From assembly GCF_003051105.1 (NCBI RefSeq), contig NZ_QAOO01000006.1, positions 1 through 64,000 of the forward strand: a DNA stretch of 64,000 bases, written 5' to 3'. The translations under genes were made by a program, and so were the position numbers. This document shows positions 44,152 to 54,244 of this stretch, piece after piece. How positions within the stretch are numbered: position 1 is the first letter of the stretch; the number at the start of each line of letters is the position of its first letter. The notes under the pieces are model-generated. The model was not told the origin of the DNA and made no database searches. It saw nothing but the letters and a program-made list of their open reading frames with translations. The stretch comes from Nitrosomonas nitrosa. GTDB taxonomy: Bacteria > Pseudomonadota > Gammaproteobacteria > Burkholderiales > Nitrosomonadaceae.

Positions 44152-45875
44152 TACATCGTCTGCTTGAGAAGTGGTCTGAGTGCTTTCAATGAGCGTGTGT
44201 TCAGGACATCCGATTTCTCCAGCCAACCGCGACGCGCCTGCCCGATACCAAAACGCAGGTTATCGAAATCCAGCACACTATGGGCATCCGAATCGATACA
44301 GATCAGTACGCCTTCTGCCTTGGCCGCTTGGCAATAGGTATCGAGCAGATCCAGCCGGTCGGGGGTGGCATTGAGCTCCAGATAGCAGCCGCGCGCTTTT
44401 GCTTGGCGGATGATGCGCATCATATCGATATCGTAGGGTTCACGCTTGGCGATCAGCCGCCCGCTGGGGTGGGCCAGCAGAGTAAAATGGGGATGCTCCA
44501 TCGCTTTCAAGATGCGCTCGGTCTGCCGGGCGCGGGAAAGCCCGAAATGACTATGGACCGCACCGATCACCAGATCCAGTTTTCCCAATATCCAGTCTGG
44601 CAGATCCAGACTGCCGTCTTCCAGAATATCGACTTCGATTCCCTTAAGTAGGGTAATGCCTTCGAGTTGCGCGTTGAGCCGGTCGATTTCATCGATTTGC
44701 TTGGCAAGTTGTACCGAATCGAGGCCACGTGCGATGGTGAGCCGGCTTGAATGCTCGGTAACGGCCAGATATTCGAAGCCCCGCTGTTTTGCGGCTTGGG
44801 CCATTTCTTTCAGGGTGGCATGACCATCGCTCGCTTTGCTGTGCGTATGCAAGTCGCCTTTTAGGTCGCTCAATTCGATGAGTTTGGGTAAACAACCCTT
44901 CCGGGCTGCCTCGATTTCTCCCCTATTTTCCCGCAGTTCCGGTGGAATGAATGGCAATCCTACGGCTTGATAGACCGATTCTTCCGTTTCACCCGCAATG
45001 CGTGTCTGGTCTTTGAATACACCATATTCATTGATTTTGAGTCTTTTTTCCTGGCCCAAACGGCGAATGGCGATGTTATGGGCTTTGCTGCCGGTGAAAT
45101 AATGCAGCGCTGCACCGTAGCTCTCAGGAGCGACCACGCGTGCATCCACTTGCAATTTACACTTGAGAATGACGCTGCTGCGCGTTGGGCCGTGAGAAAG
45201 GATTTCCGCTATTTCATCATAGCCGCAAAAACGCACCATGACTGGGCTGTGCTCGGTCGCCGTGATCAGGATGTCGATATCCCCGACGGTCTCCCGTGCG
45301 CGCCGATAACTGCCTGCCACGACAACCTGCTGCACGCCGGGTACTGTGCGCAGCCAAGCTGCGAGCGGTTCGGCATACTGAGCAGCGATAGCCAGTTTGA
45401 ACCGGCTGGTGTTGCTGGCGTGTATTGCCAACGCATCGGCGATGCGCATCTCGGTTTTTTCACCGAAACCGGGCAGGGCCTGGATACGGTGATCGCGTAC
45501 CGCGCGTTGCAATTGTTCCATAGTCTGGATATCCAGTTCGTGGTACAGCGCGCTGACACGCTTGGGCCCGAGCCCGGGAATTGCTAGCAACTCCGTGATG
45601 GTGGGTGGCAACTGCTTGTGCAGCTTATCCAGCATGGCGCAATGGCCAGTTTCGACGATTTCCTTGATCTTGTGAGCGAGATCGTCGCCAATACCGGGTA
45701 GCCTGGTCAAATCCTCACCTTTCTCCACCATCGCACGCACGTCTTTGCCGAGTTCTTGCAAGATTCGAGCCGCATTGCGGTAGGCGCGCACACGAAAGAC
45801 GTTGGCGCTCTCGATTTCCAACAAATCGGCAATCTCTTCGAAGATAGCGGCGATATCGGCGTTGTGGATAGGCAT
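44151..45875 (-). CDS. polX: DNA polymerase X with PHP exonuclease domain
   Basis: A 574-residue family X DNA polymerase for gap-filling repair. The order is a helix-hairpin-helix N terminus (FRVRAYRNAARILQELG, LTRLPGIGDDLAHKIKEIV), a polymerase palm with AGSYRRARETVGDIDILIT (two metal Asp) and LQVDARVV (third Asp), then a C-terminal PHP domain (LKGDLHTHSKASDGHATLKEM, VTEHSSRL, AHPSGRL, IDSDAHS), giving 3'-5' exonuclease or 3' phosphatase activity. The length is typical. AAAGGAG lies before the ATG. First gene of a two-gene operon with the lipoprotein hydrolase. Confidence 0.95.
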   Translation of the reverse strand: MPIHNADIAAIFEEIADLLEIESANVFRVRAYRNAARILQELGKDVRAMVEKGEDLTRLPGIGDDLAHKIKEIVETGHCAMLDKLHKQLPPTITELLAIPGLGPKRVSALYHELDIQTMEQLQRAVRDHRIQALPGFGEKTEMRIADALAIHASNTSRFKLAIAAQYAEPLAAWLRTVPGVQQVVVAGSYRRARETVGDIDILITATEHSPVMVRFCGYDEIAEILSHGPTRSSVILKCKLQVDARVVAPESYGAALHYFTGSKAHNIAIRRLGQEKRLKINEYGVFKDQTRIAGETEESVYQAVGLPFIPPELRENRGEIEAARKGCLPKLIELSDLKGDLHTHSKASDGHATLKEMAQAAKQRGFEYLAVTEHSSRLTIARGLDSVQLAKQIDEIDRLNAQLEGITLLKGIEVDILEDGSLDLPDWILGKLDLVIGAVHSHFGLSRARQTERILKAMEHPHFTLLAHPSGRLIAKREPYDIDMMRIIRQAKARGCYLELNATPDRLDLLDTYCQAAKAEGVLICIDSDAHSVLDFDNLRFGIGQARRGWLEKSDVLNTRSLKALRPLLKQTM

Positions 45876-45958
45876 AACGACTCCTTTATCTGGAATAGGA
45901 GCAAGGACGATTGTTCATGATAAATCGTCAATTGCGTCTATGATCATATGGGCAATTG

Positions 45959-46191
45959 AACCTAGATTCAGTTGATTGCTAATTCTGGCGCTAACATTAT
46001 GAATATTCTAGCTTTGCAACAATTTTCACCTCCACCTTTCGGGTTGTCAACGCTACGATGCAGACTGCGCGATTTTATGGGTGCATGATTGCGTTGCAAC
46101 GCCTTGGAATAGCGTGACTATTCCGCGTCGTTGCGCCTTGTCCTGCACCCCTAAAACCGCACATTCCGTCCTGTCCAACCGAATCTAGGTT
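45959..46191. mobile_element. MITE-like element with 16-bp terminal inverted repeats
   Basis: AACCTAGATTCAGTTG (45959-45974) is inverted at 46176-46191 (CAACCGAATCTAGGTT), with 1 mismatch in 16. The 233-bp body has no ORF and contains a long imperfect palindrome (about 46065-46168), centred on the perfect hairpin GGAATAG-CGTGA-CTATTCC (46106-46124); its outer arms carry GGGTGCA and TGCACCC. It lies between polX and the MIP channel gene. A non-autonomous IS derivative or an intergenic repeat family is likely. Confidence 0.7.
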
Positions 46192-46288
46192 GAAGGTTTT
46201 GACCAGTGCAGCGGGACATGGCAAGAACGAAACGGACAAATAACTTTTGGCCGTGATGGTTATGCAGCGCTTCGTTCAAGAGTGACTG

Positions 46289-46939
<651 letters not shown>

Positions 46940-46990
46940 TCAGTGGCGCCGCTCTGTATGAAGGTGAAAAGTACAGTTCGATTGGAGAAT

Positions 46991-47353
46991 TTAATCTACG
47001 ACTTCGAGGCGGACGTGGGCGCGACCTTGTTTTACAAATCCCAGCTCTTCTGCTGCGCGTTTGGAAACATCAATAATATTGCTGTTGCGAGTGGGCATGC
47101 GATCGTTTATCTTGACGACCACACTTTGATCGTTATCTAAGTTAGTGACTTTGACACGTGTTCCAAAAGGATGCTTTTTATGGGCTGCTGTCAGTTTTCT
47201 TTGGTCAAAAATTTCTTTGCTGGCAGTTTTCTTGCCTTGAAATAGGTTGCTGTAATGAACGGCATATCCTGTTTCTGCCGATACACTGCTTGAACCTAAC
47301 ACCATAAAACTGATTGCTGCTATGAGAGACATTGAAATAAGGTCTTTTTTCAT
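46991..47353 (-). CDS. RlpA-like double-psi beta-barrel protein
   Basis: A 120-residue exported protein: signal peptide (SMSLIAAISFMVLGSSSVSA), then the RlpA/septal-ring barrel (HYSNLFQGKKTASKEIFDQRKLTAAHKKHPFGTRVKVTN, VKINDRMP, IDVSKRAAEELG). The catalytic Asp of lytic RlpA (NDRGP-type) appears as INDRMP. No SPOR domain and no lipobox, unlike full-length RlpA. It probably acts on peptidoglycan in the periplasm. Confidence 0.88.
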   Translation of the reverse strand: MKKDLISMSLIAAISFMVLGSSSVSAETGYAVHYSNLFQGKKTASKEIFDQRKLTAAHKKHPFGTRVKVTNLDNDQSVVVKINDRMPTRNSNIIDVSKRAAEELGFVKQGRAHVRLEVVD

Positions 47354-47475
47354 TTGGACAGCGCCTTTTGGTGAGATAGAGGAGATTTTGTCCTATTTAA
47401 GGATAGGACAATTTCATTCTAGGGTTTGAGAACAATTAAGACAATAAGCTTCTTAAGTTTTAATTGGCTAACGGT

Positions 47476-48261
47476 TCAATTAAGGTTGCCGGTTTGAAAA
47501 ATTGAGACCTTATCCGTATTCAGCACGTCAGCGAAGCGCCGTCGGATATGTTCCAGGTGCGATCCTTCCCAATAGATCCGCTGGCAGTGGAGGCAGCGAC
47601 GGAAACGTTGGTAGTAAAGCTTGGTTTTAGGCTCGAGGCGATCCAAAATAGCCGTTTTGTCGACCGGGGCTAGCATCCCGTTACACACAATGCAACGCAC
47701 GAAGGGGTGGGCAGATTGGCACAAATTGTAACGCTGCGCCACTTCCTTGACCTGACTTTCCACATGAACCGCCCTCACCCAATAACCATGTTGGATTTGT
47801 TTGGCATAGAGCAGGCGGCGGTCACGGGTCAGTACGATGCGTTGCTCATTTACGGCGATCTTTACGATATCCGGATCATGGTAATGGTTGCAGTAAAGGC
47901 TGTCGAAACCCAATAACCGCATGAATTTGGCAAGCTTGCCCAGGTTGACATCCAGGATAAAACGAGGCTCGGATGGGATCGGGGCGCGTAATGGGGGTAA
48001 AGTCGCGATATCTAGGCTCGTGAAAAAGGGATAAACCGAGACACGATCATTCGCTTGGAGCTGATAGCCGAATCCTACCGGCTGACCATTGACGATGATC
48101 AGTGCGACTTCGGTATGAGGGACGCCGAAGGCCTCGATTGGATCTTTAATGCCGGGGTGTCCGTTGAAGCGATAGCATAACGTTTGCTGCCGCCGCTCCA
48201 GGGGGAGGAAATCATTCAGCTCGGCGTAAAAGCGAAATGCTGCAGTATTGCCTGATCGCAT
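47476..48261 (-). CDS. Mut7-C RNase-domain protein with ubiquitin-like N terminus
   Basis: A 261-residue protein. The N-terminal 85 residues are ThiS/ubiquitin-like (AAFRFYAELNDFLP, QANDRVSVYPFFTSLD). The rest is Mut7-C, a PIN-related RNase domain: FILDVNLGKLAKFMRLLGFDSLY, IVLTRDRRLLYA, and a four-Cys zinc ribbon (CIVCNGML, CLHCQRIYWEG). It is presumed to act on RNA, and members are common but uncharacterised. ATG 48261 is preferred to a TTG at 48276, although neither has a clear ribosome site. Confidence 0.85.
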   Translation of the reverse strand: MRSGNTAAFRFYAELNDFLPLERRQQTLCYRFNGHPGIKDPIEAFGVPHTEVALIIVNGQPVGFGYQLQANDRVSVYPFFTSLDIATLPPLRAPIPSEPRFILDVNLGKLAKFMRLLGFDSLYCNHYHDPDIVKIAVNEQRIVLTRDRRLLYAKQIQHGYWVRAVHVESQVKEVAQRYNLCQSAHPFVRCIVCNGMLAPVDKTAILDRLEPKTKLYYQRFRRCLHCQRIYWEGSHLEHIRRRFADVLNTDKVSIFQTGNLN

Positions 48262-48451
48262 GGCTTTAATTGACAATTCTACTATTTGTGGCGCTACCCT
48301 TTCTGTGTGCGCTTAGGTAGCTGCTAATATGATGGGGATATCGGCTGAAGACGGGCATTCGACAGGCTGAGGATCAGCAATCGATTCCGTTCATGGGGGT
48401 GTGACGTACCATGAACGTAATCAACTGGTTGCCGCAACAATTCCGTTTGCA

Positions 48452-49234
48452 TCAATCACAACGACCCAGATTAGTGGCTGGATTGGCTAATTCAAATACT
48501 AGATTGCCATTGCGTGAGAGCTCGGGCGCAAAGCGCAAGGTGGCCCAGTAAACCTCCACTCCGCTCGGCGTGATGACGCTGACTCTGGGAATATGCAAGT
48601 TGGTATCTTCTGCCACAGAAGGGTGTGACTGATTGCATTTGTCCCGAGGGGGTGTTGTTGTGACATGACCAGACAGTTGTCTGCATTGATCTTCCTTGCT
48701 GCCTTGCACGATGTTGCCACCACCGACGGGGGCAGGGGTGTTTTCTTTACATTGTAAGTTGCCGTCGATGGTATTTCCTTCGATTTCTACACCTCCCGTA
48801 TTCTGGACGACTTGAACATTGCCGCCGACGGTGCTGCGCAATACCTGGAGCAGGCTTATGTTACTATCATACTGGATGTCGCTGTCGATAAAACTATCGC
48901 TGACATTGGCGCCACCCCCCTGTTTCACTTGTACTGATCCGCCTATGCGAGAGCCATTCAGAATATTGACCTGCGAGGCATTCTCGGCTTGAACATTGCC
49001 TACTACGATGATTTTTTCCGCATTGAGCGTTGCGTTGGCTTCCACCGTGATCGTGCCCATCACTCGCGTACCATTGAGGTTGCAGTCCGAATTAGCAGGA
49101 ACCAGTAGATTGTCGACGGTTGTGTTACTCAGAAAACCTGGACAGGTGATTTCTTCGGCCATGATAGATACGGGCATGAGCAAACACAGCGAGGTGCCTA
49201 AGGCAATGCGATTGAGAAGAGTCGTTAACTTCAT
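48452..49234 (-). CDS. exported protein with bactofilin-like hydrophobic repeats
   Basis: A 260-residue protein with signal peptide (LGTSLCLLMPVSIMA). The mature part has short beta-rung repeats (GTITVEANATLNAEKIIVVGNVQAENASQVNILNGSRIGGSVQVKQ seen as successive 6-residue strands, then GGNVQVVQN and DGNLQCKE), consistent with a right-handed beta-helix. Six or so Cys may form disulfides. The last 70 residues are a separate region (HIPRVSVITPSGVEVYWATLRFAPE). GGAGG lies 6 nt before the ATG. The function is unknown; a surface or periplasmic structural role is possible. Confidence 0.7.
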   Translation of the reverse strand: MKLTTLLNRIALGTSLCLLMPVSIMAEEITCPGFLSNTTVDNLLVPANSDCNLNGTRVMGTITVEANATLNAEKIIVVGNVQAENASQVNILNGSRIGGSVQVKQGGGANVSDSFIDSDIQYDSNISLLQVLRSTVGGNVQVVQNTGGVEIEGNTIDGNLQCKENTPAPVGGGNIVQGSKEDQCRQLSGHVTTTPPRDKCNQSHPSVAEDTNLHIPRVSVITPSGVEVYWATLRFAPELSRNGNLVFELANPATNLGRCD

Positions 49235-49583
49235 GGCTAACCTCCGGTAATTATAAAATGAACAAGGCTTCAGTATGCTGATTTATAGAGCGAGAAATCA
49301 ACCGTTAATTCAATCGTGAAGCGGTGCATGGTAATGATCTCGGTTGCTCATAGGGCAGTGAACGAGTCTGCTGCTAAAATAACGGGTTTCCATCATGAAG
49401 CATCCGAGTAGCGGAATGCTAAGCATCACAGCAATGATGGATCGATGGGTTGACCGCGCCGTAATGCCATTACTTGCCAAATGCAGGGTACAAAATGAAA
49501 AAAACAAGAAGAAAAGGAGAGATCGAACGTATGCTGCATTACACAGTAACAAAATTTACCTTTTTATTTGAGGCCAGTCGACC
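49235..49583. other. divergent intergenic region, 349 nt
   Basis: It lies between the minus-strand exported protein and the plus-strand transporter, so it should contain both promoters. An 80-codon ORF on the minus strand (49310-49552) lacks a ribosome site and is not supported. No repeat or RNA gene seen. Confidence 0.4.
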
Positions 49584-51200
49584 ATGACCGCCCTGTTTTT
49601 CCAATTATTTGGAGGAATCGGTCTGTTTTTAATGGGCATGGTATTGCTGACCGATGGGCTCAAGGCAGTTGCGGGCGATGCATTGCGCGGTGCGCTGGTT
49701 CGCTTCACTGGCACGCCCTATAAGGCTTTCGTGTCAGGTGCCTTGGTCACGTTGATGGTGCAATCATCGACCGCGACAACAGTCACGCTAATTGGCTTCG
49801 TAAGCGCTGGCTTACTGACTTTCCCGCAAGCAGTGGGTGTAGTGCTAGGCGCGAGTCTGGGAACGACCGGGACGGGGTGGATGGTATCAATGTTGGGGTT
49901 GAAAGTCAGCTTGGGTTTCTACGCTTTGCCGCTGGTCGGGATCGGCGCATTGCTGCGCTTGCTGACTCATGGCCGTTGGCGGTCGTCGGGGCTCGCGCTC
50001 GCGGGTTTTGGCTTGATATTCGTAGGCATTGATCATTTGCAAAATGGCATGCAAGTATTGGCGGGTGCCTTCGATTTGACGGCATTACCCTCGACGGGCG
50101 TGATCGGTCATCTGATAGCGACGGTTATTGGCGTGTTCATGACGGTCGTCATGCAGTCTTCGAGTGCAGCGGTTGCGACAACACTGACGGCCCTGCACGC
50201 CAATGTGATTAATTTTGAGCAGGCCGCCTCCCTGGTGATAGGCGCGGCGATCGGGACGACAATTACCGGTGCGTTGGTCGCCATCGGCGGCAGCGTTTCC
50301 GCCAAGTGCACTGCACTGGCTCATATTGTTTTTAATCTCACCACAGGAGTATTTGCCTTAGCATTGTTGCCGGTTTTACTGGGGGGGTTAGCGCTGGCGC
50401 AGCAACAGCTGGGGCTGGATGCCGGGCCGGTAAGCTTGGCTGTTTTTCATACGACGTTCATTGCCTTGGGTGTGATGATCTTTTTACCGTTCAGCCGGCC
50501 CTATGCACGGTGGATTGAGCGGTGGTTGCCCGAGCGGGGGGCGCGACTTGCGCGTCATTTAGACGACACTTTATTGCAAGCGCCGGCAGTAGCGCTGGAG
50601 TCGGCGCGGCGCACCTTGGTTAACACGGCACTTGAAATAATCGATCAACTGAATAAGTTGCTCAGTAGTGCTGTGGCTCGAGTTAGTGAGCAAGAACGGA
50701 TGGAAATCAAGGAGGCGCTAGACAAAACACAGCGTTTTTTTGCAAAAATTCCACCCATTGCCGATGATGAACCCTTGTCTCATTCGCGCATCGCTCAGTT
50801 ACATGCAATTGATCATCTGATGCGTTTGTATACTCGCCTGGGTTTAAACACGACCACACGCAATGTGCTGGCACAGCCTCCCTTGCAAGGGGCGTTGAAG
50901 CAATGTCAAGAAACATTGGAGTTGGCGCGGCAGGGACTGCTTGGCAGGGCTTCTGAAAATTGGTTGGTTCAATTGGAACACCAGGCGCAGATGCTCGCTG
51001 AGTTGCGGCGTAATGAGCGCCTAGCCATCCTGCGCCAGACAGCGGGGGGAAATCGGACGCCATTCGATGCGCTGCAAGCCTTGGATGCGATTCGCTGGTT
51101 GGAGCGCGTGATCTACCATACCTGGCGGCTAAGCCATTATTTGGCAGGAAACGGCAGCGAAAACGGGGCGATTGAAGCAGCCGATCAGTTGGATGCATGA
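49584..51200 (+). CDS. Na+/phosphate cotransporter with PhoU-like tail
   Basis: A 538-residue inner-membrane protein of the NptA/YjbB type. Two inverted repeats carry the signatures MVQSSTATTVTLIGFVSAG and VMQSSSAAVATTLTALHA. About eight hydrophobic segments lie in the first 310 residues, followed by a cytoplasmic PhoU-like helical region (LNKLLSSAVARVSEQER...). It transports phosphate or a related anion with sodium. The DUF21 gene follows 35 nt later, suggesting an operon. Confidence 0.9.
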   Translation: MTALFFQLFGGIGLFLMGMVLLTDGLKAVAGDALRGALVRFTGTPYKAFVSGALVTLMVQSSTATTVTLIGFVSAGLLTFPQAVGVVLGASLGTTGTGWMVSMLGLKVSLGFYALPLVGIGALLRLLTHGRWRSSGLALAGFGLIFVGIDHLQNGMQVLAGAFDLTALPSTGVIGHLIATVIGVFMTVVMQSSSAAVATTLTALHANVINFEQAASLVIGAAIGTTITGALVAIGGSVSAKCTALAHIVFNLTTGVFALALLPVLLGGLALAQQQLGLDAGPVSLAVFHTTFIALGVMIFLPFSRPYARWIERWLPERGARLARHLDDTLLQAPAVALESARRTLVNTALEIIDQLNKLLSSAVARVSEQERMEIKEALDKTQRFFAKIPPIADDEPLSHSRIAQLHAIDHLMRLYTRLGLNTTTRNVLAQPPLQGALKQCQETLELARQGLLGRASENWLVQLEHQAQMLAELRRNERLAILRQTAGGNRTPFDALQALDAIRWLERVIYHTWRLSHYLAGNGSENGAIEAADQLDA

Positions 51201-51235
51201 GAACTTCCTCATCATTGTGCGTCGTGGAGTAGGGC

Positions 51236-52264
51236 ATGAGTGAATTGTTCGTGTGGTTTGGTATCGTGGTTTGTCTTAGCCAATCGGCGGTATTTTCCGG
51301 GTTGAACCTGGCCATTTTCAGCTTGAGTCGGTTACAGCTGGAGGCTGTAGCGCAAAACGGGGACGTGGGTGCCCAACGCATTCTGGCGTTACGGCAGGAC
51401 GCGAATTTGACGCTGACGACGATTTTATGGGGCAATGTTGCGATCAATGTTTTGCTAACCTTGCTGGCAGACTCAGTGTTGACGGGCCTGAGCGCGTTCC
51501 TGTTTTCCACGATTGTGATTACGTTTGCAGGTGAAATCGCACCACAAGCCTATTTCTCGCGGCATGCACTATCGGTAGCGGCACGGCTTGTACCGTTGCT
51601 GCATTTTTATCGTCTGCTGCTATGGCCAGTGGCATGGCCTTCGAGCAAACTGCTTGACGCATGGATTGGTCCTGAAGGGATTCCCTGGCTGCGAGAACAT
51701 GAGCTCAGCCAGATATTGGAACAACACGCGCGTAGCGTGGGCACTGAGATCAGTCATGTCGAAGCCGTCGGCGCTATCAATTTTCTGGCGCTGGATGATC
51801 TGCCGGTGGGGCAGGAAGGAGAATTACTGGACCCACTAAGCGTGTTTCGTCTGGTATTCCACAATGGTCGGCCAGTTTTTCCGGAGATCAAGCGCAGTGT
51901 GGATGACCCTTTTTTGCGTCAGATTGCAGCCTCTGGCAAAAAATGGATCGTGTTGGTGGATGAAGCCGATGAACCTCGTTTGGTAGCGAGTGCCGCTGTA
52001 TTGTTGCGAGCTGCGTTATTTGACAAGGGTCCTTTCGAGCCTTTCCACTGGTGCCACCGCCCTTTAGTAGTGCGTGACCCGAATTTGCCGCTGGGACAAA
52101 CATTGACGCGGCTGATAGTGCGTCCGGAGCGGCCAGGTGATGATGTCATCGATGAAGATTTGATCCTGGTCTGGGGTAAGGACAAGCAGCGCATCATTAC
52201 CGGCTCTGATCTATTGGGGCGATTACTTCGTCGGATTGCGCGGCAGGTGCCAGCCTCTAATTAA
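51236..52264 (+). CDS. DUF21 (CNNM/CorC-type) membrane protein
   Basis: A 342-residue protein. The N-terminal 170 residues are a DUF21/CNNM transmembrane domain (SAVFSGLNLAIFSLSRLQLEAVAQ, then FAGEIAPQAYFSRHALSVAARLVPLL). The C-terminal part holds a degenerate CBS-pair-like region. Relatives are linked to magnesium or cobalt efflux. Context with the Na/Pi transporter suggests ion homeostasis. Confidence 0.85.
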   Translation: MSELFVWFGIVVCLSQSAVFSGLNLAIFSLSRLQLEAVAQNGDVGAQRILALRQDANLTLTTILWGNVAINVLLTLLADSVLTGLSAFLFSTIVITFAGEIAPQAYFSRHALSVAARLVPLLHFYRLLLWPVAWPSSKLLDAWIGPEGIPWLREHELSQILEQHARSVGTEISHVEAVGAINFLALDDLPVGQEGELLDPLSVFRLVFHNGRPVFPEIKRSVDDPFLRQIAASGKKWIVLVDEADEPRLVASAAVLLRAALFDKGPFEPFHWCHRPLVVRDPNLPLGQTLTRLIVRPERPGDDVIDEDLILVWGKDKQRIITGSDLLGRLLRRIARQVPASN

Positions 52265-52786
52265 TACGCATAACGTATGGCCGATAAAGTCTGGCATTCG
52301 AGAATTAGAAGTCAGTAATGGCTATATACTTTGTTAGCTTCTTCTAAGTATTTGTACTTATTGTGGTAATAAAAAAGTTGGGAAGCAATGGCGTTGGGTC
52401 AATAAGCCTATTCGGATGACCAAATCAATGAAATGCAAACGCGTTGATTAGGTAATCAATGCTTGGGATGCTTTGGCGAGGTTAGCACAGCAAAATTACC
52501 CCGTAGATCACATACAGAAAAGCTGGTCTTTCCCATCTCGTCCACAGTTCAGTAGAGCTAGCTTCAGCTAAAATAGCAGACAAATTTGTTTGCATTTCCT
52601 GCAGTGCTTGCTGCTCTTCAGCTTGAAGCAGCGTGCGTTCGCCTTCTCACGCTTAGCCAAATTTGGAATCAATTAGCCAATTAAACGGACGGCCGGCCTC
52701 AATCAATCCCGGCGCTAAAGTCGTTAGAACTGGAATCATACGATACCTTCCACAAATTCTGCCATCCGGTTATTGCGGGATCAAGC
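52265..52786. other. intergenic region with gene debris
   Basis: About 520 nt without an intact gene. Apart from the holin-like fragment at 52482-52646, I see nothing identifiable. Confidence 0.4.
52482..52646 (-). pseudogene. fragment resembling a phage 3-TM holin
   Basis: An open frame of 54 codons without a start (upstream codon is TGA) reads EGERTLLQAEEQQALQEMQ, then WTRWERPAFLYVIYGVILLC before TAA. The run W-x-x-R-x-R-P-x-F-x-Y-V resembles the first membrane segment of 3-TM phage holins, as I remember them. No other holin segments are readable. Confidence 0.35.
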
Positions 52787-54244
52787 TCATTCGGTGCCCA
52801 CTGGTAGCTCAGTGGCACCCATCCAGTAGCATAGTAGTGGCGCGGGGATGCGCATAATTTGAGTTGGAGCCTGGCCGCTACCGCGAGCAGGCTGCGGGGC
52901 GGTCATCAGGCCGAAGTCATCAAGCGATTTGGTGACAACATAGCCGCGCGAGATGCGTTTGCTTTCGCACAATTCAATCAGGCCTTTGAGTTCACGTACA
53001 CCAGTATGCTGGGCGCGATATTTCACTTCGAAGGGAATGATTTCACCGTCTACTTCAGCTACGAGGTCTACCTCGTGATCTTTTTTTTCACGCCAGTAGG
53101 AAAAGCGCACGTTTTGTGCGTAATAGCGTGCAAACAGGTGTTTAAACACAGCGGTTTCAGTGGCTACGCCGAGCGCGGTTGCATCTTCCAGGATGGCTTT
53201 GCCCTTAAGCATGACGGCTGGAGCAATGGCGGCGTCGGCCAAGTAGATCTTGAAGCGCGCGCGCAGCACGTCCTTGCCATAGCCGAAGGGGGGTAGGCGG
53301 TAGATGAGATGCGTTGCCTCCAGTAGTTCGATGAAACTCTGTGCTGTGGGACGTTTGACCTCCAGGTTGGCACACAGGTCTACCATGTCGAGCAGGCCAC
53401 CATCGTGCATACATAGGTAAAGGAAGGTGTGCTCGAGGTCCAGTACGCGGCGAACGCCGAACAGTGCAGTCATGTCACGCTTGAGAACCTTGTCGATGAT
53501 ATCTTCGCGCAGCAGACGCTGTGCCTGGGTAATGCTGTCTGTCTGCGCGGTCTGCGGAAAGCCGCCGCGCACTAAGTATTCATGGAAATGACCAACATAG
53601 GTACTGGCGGCCTCGGCAATTCGGTAGAAGTCGGTCTGTGGCCATTCAAATAGATTTTTCAGGCTGCGAAGCTTGGGTAGGGCGGGGAGTGATAGATTCT
53701 TGATCTGTAGGTATTCGTAGAATGTTAGAGTGGTCAGGCGGATGGTGTGCCAACGACCGACCCCGGATTCCTGGCCAGCTTCCACCAAAGGCATCGCGGA
53801 GCCAGTGAAAGTAATGCGCCGTTCCTTGCAGAAATCAACCTGATGCTTGACCCATGTGCCCCAGTCGCGTATGAACTGAGCCTCGTCCAAGAATAAGTAC
53901 TCCACCCCCTCGACCTTAGGCTCGCGCTCGCGCCATGCGTCGAGTACGGCGTCGATGGATGCGAGCTTGAGAATGGGGTGATCGAACGTGGCGTAAAGGA
54001 TGTTGGCGGTAGGTATACCAGCTCTCAGCAGCACATCCACCGCTTGCAGCATCAGTGTCGTTTTACCAATCTGGCGGGCGCCGGAGAGCAGCACGGCACG
54101 AGGCGCCGGCGGCGCAATGATCCAGGTATGAAGCTCACGAAATGCGGCTCGCCGCCACTTAGGGAGGTCGGCAATGGCTTCGTCACGCCACCAGGGGTTG
54201 AACTGGGCGAGAACAGCGACGAGTTCTTCCTTAGATACTTTCAT
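52787..54244 (-). CDS. AAA ATPase with DUF4143 nuclease-like domain
   Basis: A 485-residue protein: P-loop LLSGARQIGKTTLML (about 53-67), Walker B EYLFLDEAQFIRDW, sensor region FTGSAMPL, then a DUF4143 domain with the PD-(D/E)xK-like motif KDHEVDLVAEVDGEIIPFEVKYR (Asp, Glu-x-Lys). This family is common in prokaryotes and patchily distributed; its role is unclear, possibly in toxin-like or mobile functions. It is flanked by gene remnants, suggesting horizontal acquisition. Confidence 0.88.
   Translation of the reverse strand: MKVSKEELVAVLAQFNPWWRDEAIADLPKWRRAAFRELHTWIIAPPAPRAVLLSGARQIGKTTLMLQAVDVLLRAGIPTANILYATFDHPILKLASIDAVLDAWREREPKVEGVEYLFLDEAQFIRDWGTWVKHQVDFCKERRITFTGSAMPLVEAGQESGVGRWHTIRLTTLTFYEYLQIKNLSLPALPKLRSLKNLFEWPQTDFYRIAEAASTYVGHFHEYLVRGGFPQTAQTDSITQAQRLLREDIIDKVLKRDMTALFGVRRVLDLEHTFLYLCMHDGGLLDMVDLCANLEVKRPTAQSFIELLEATHLIYRLPPFGYGKDVLRARFKIYLADAAIAPAVMLKGKAILEDATALGVATETAVFKHLFARYYAQNVRFSYWREKKDHEVDLVAEVDGEIIPFEVKYRAQHTGVRELKGLIELCESKRISRGYVVTKSLDDFGLMTAPQPARGSGQAPTQIMRIPAPLLCYWMGATELPVGTE

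Noticed and set aside
49310..49552. 80-codon ORF with a hydrophobic stretch
   Set aside because: No ribosome site, and it lies in a divergent promoter region.
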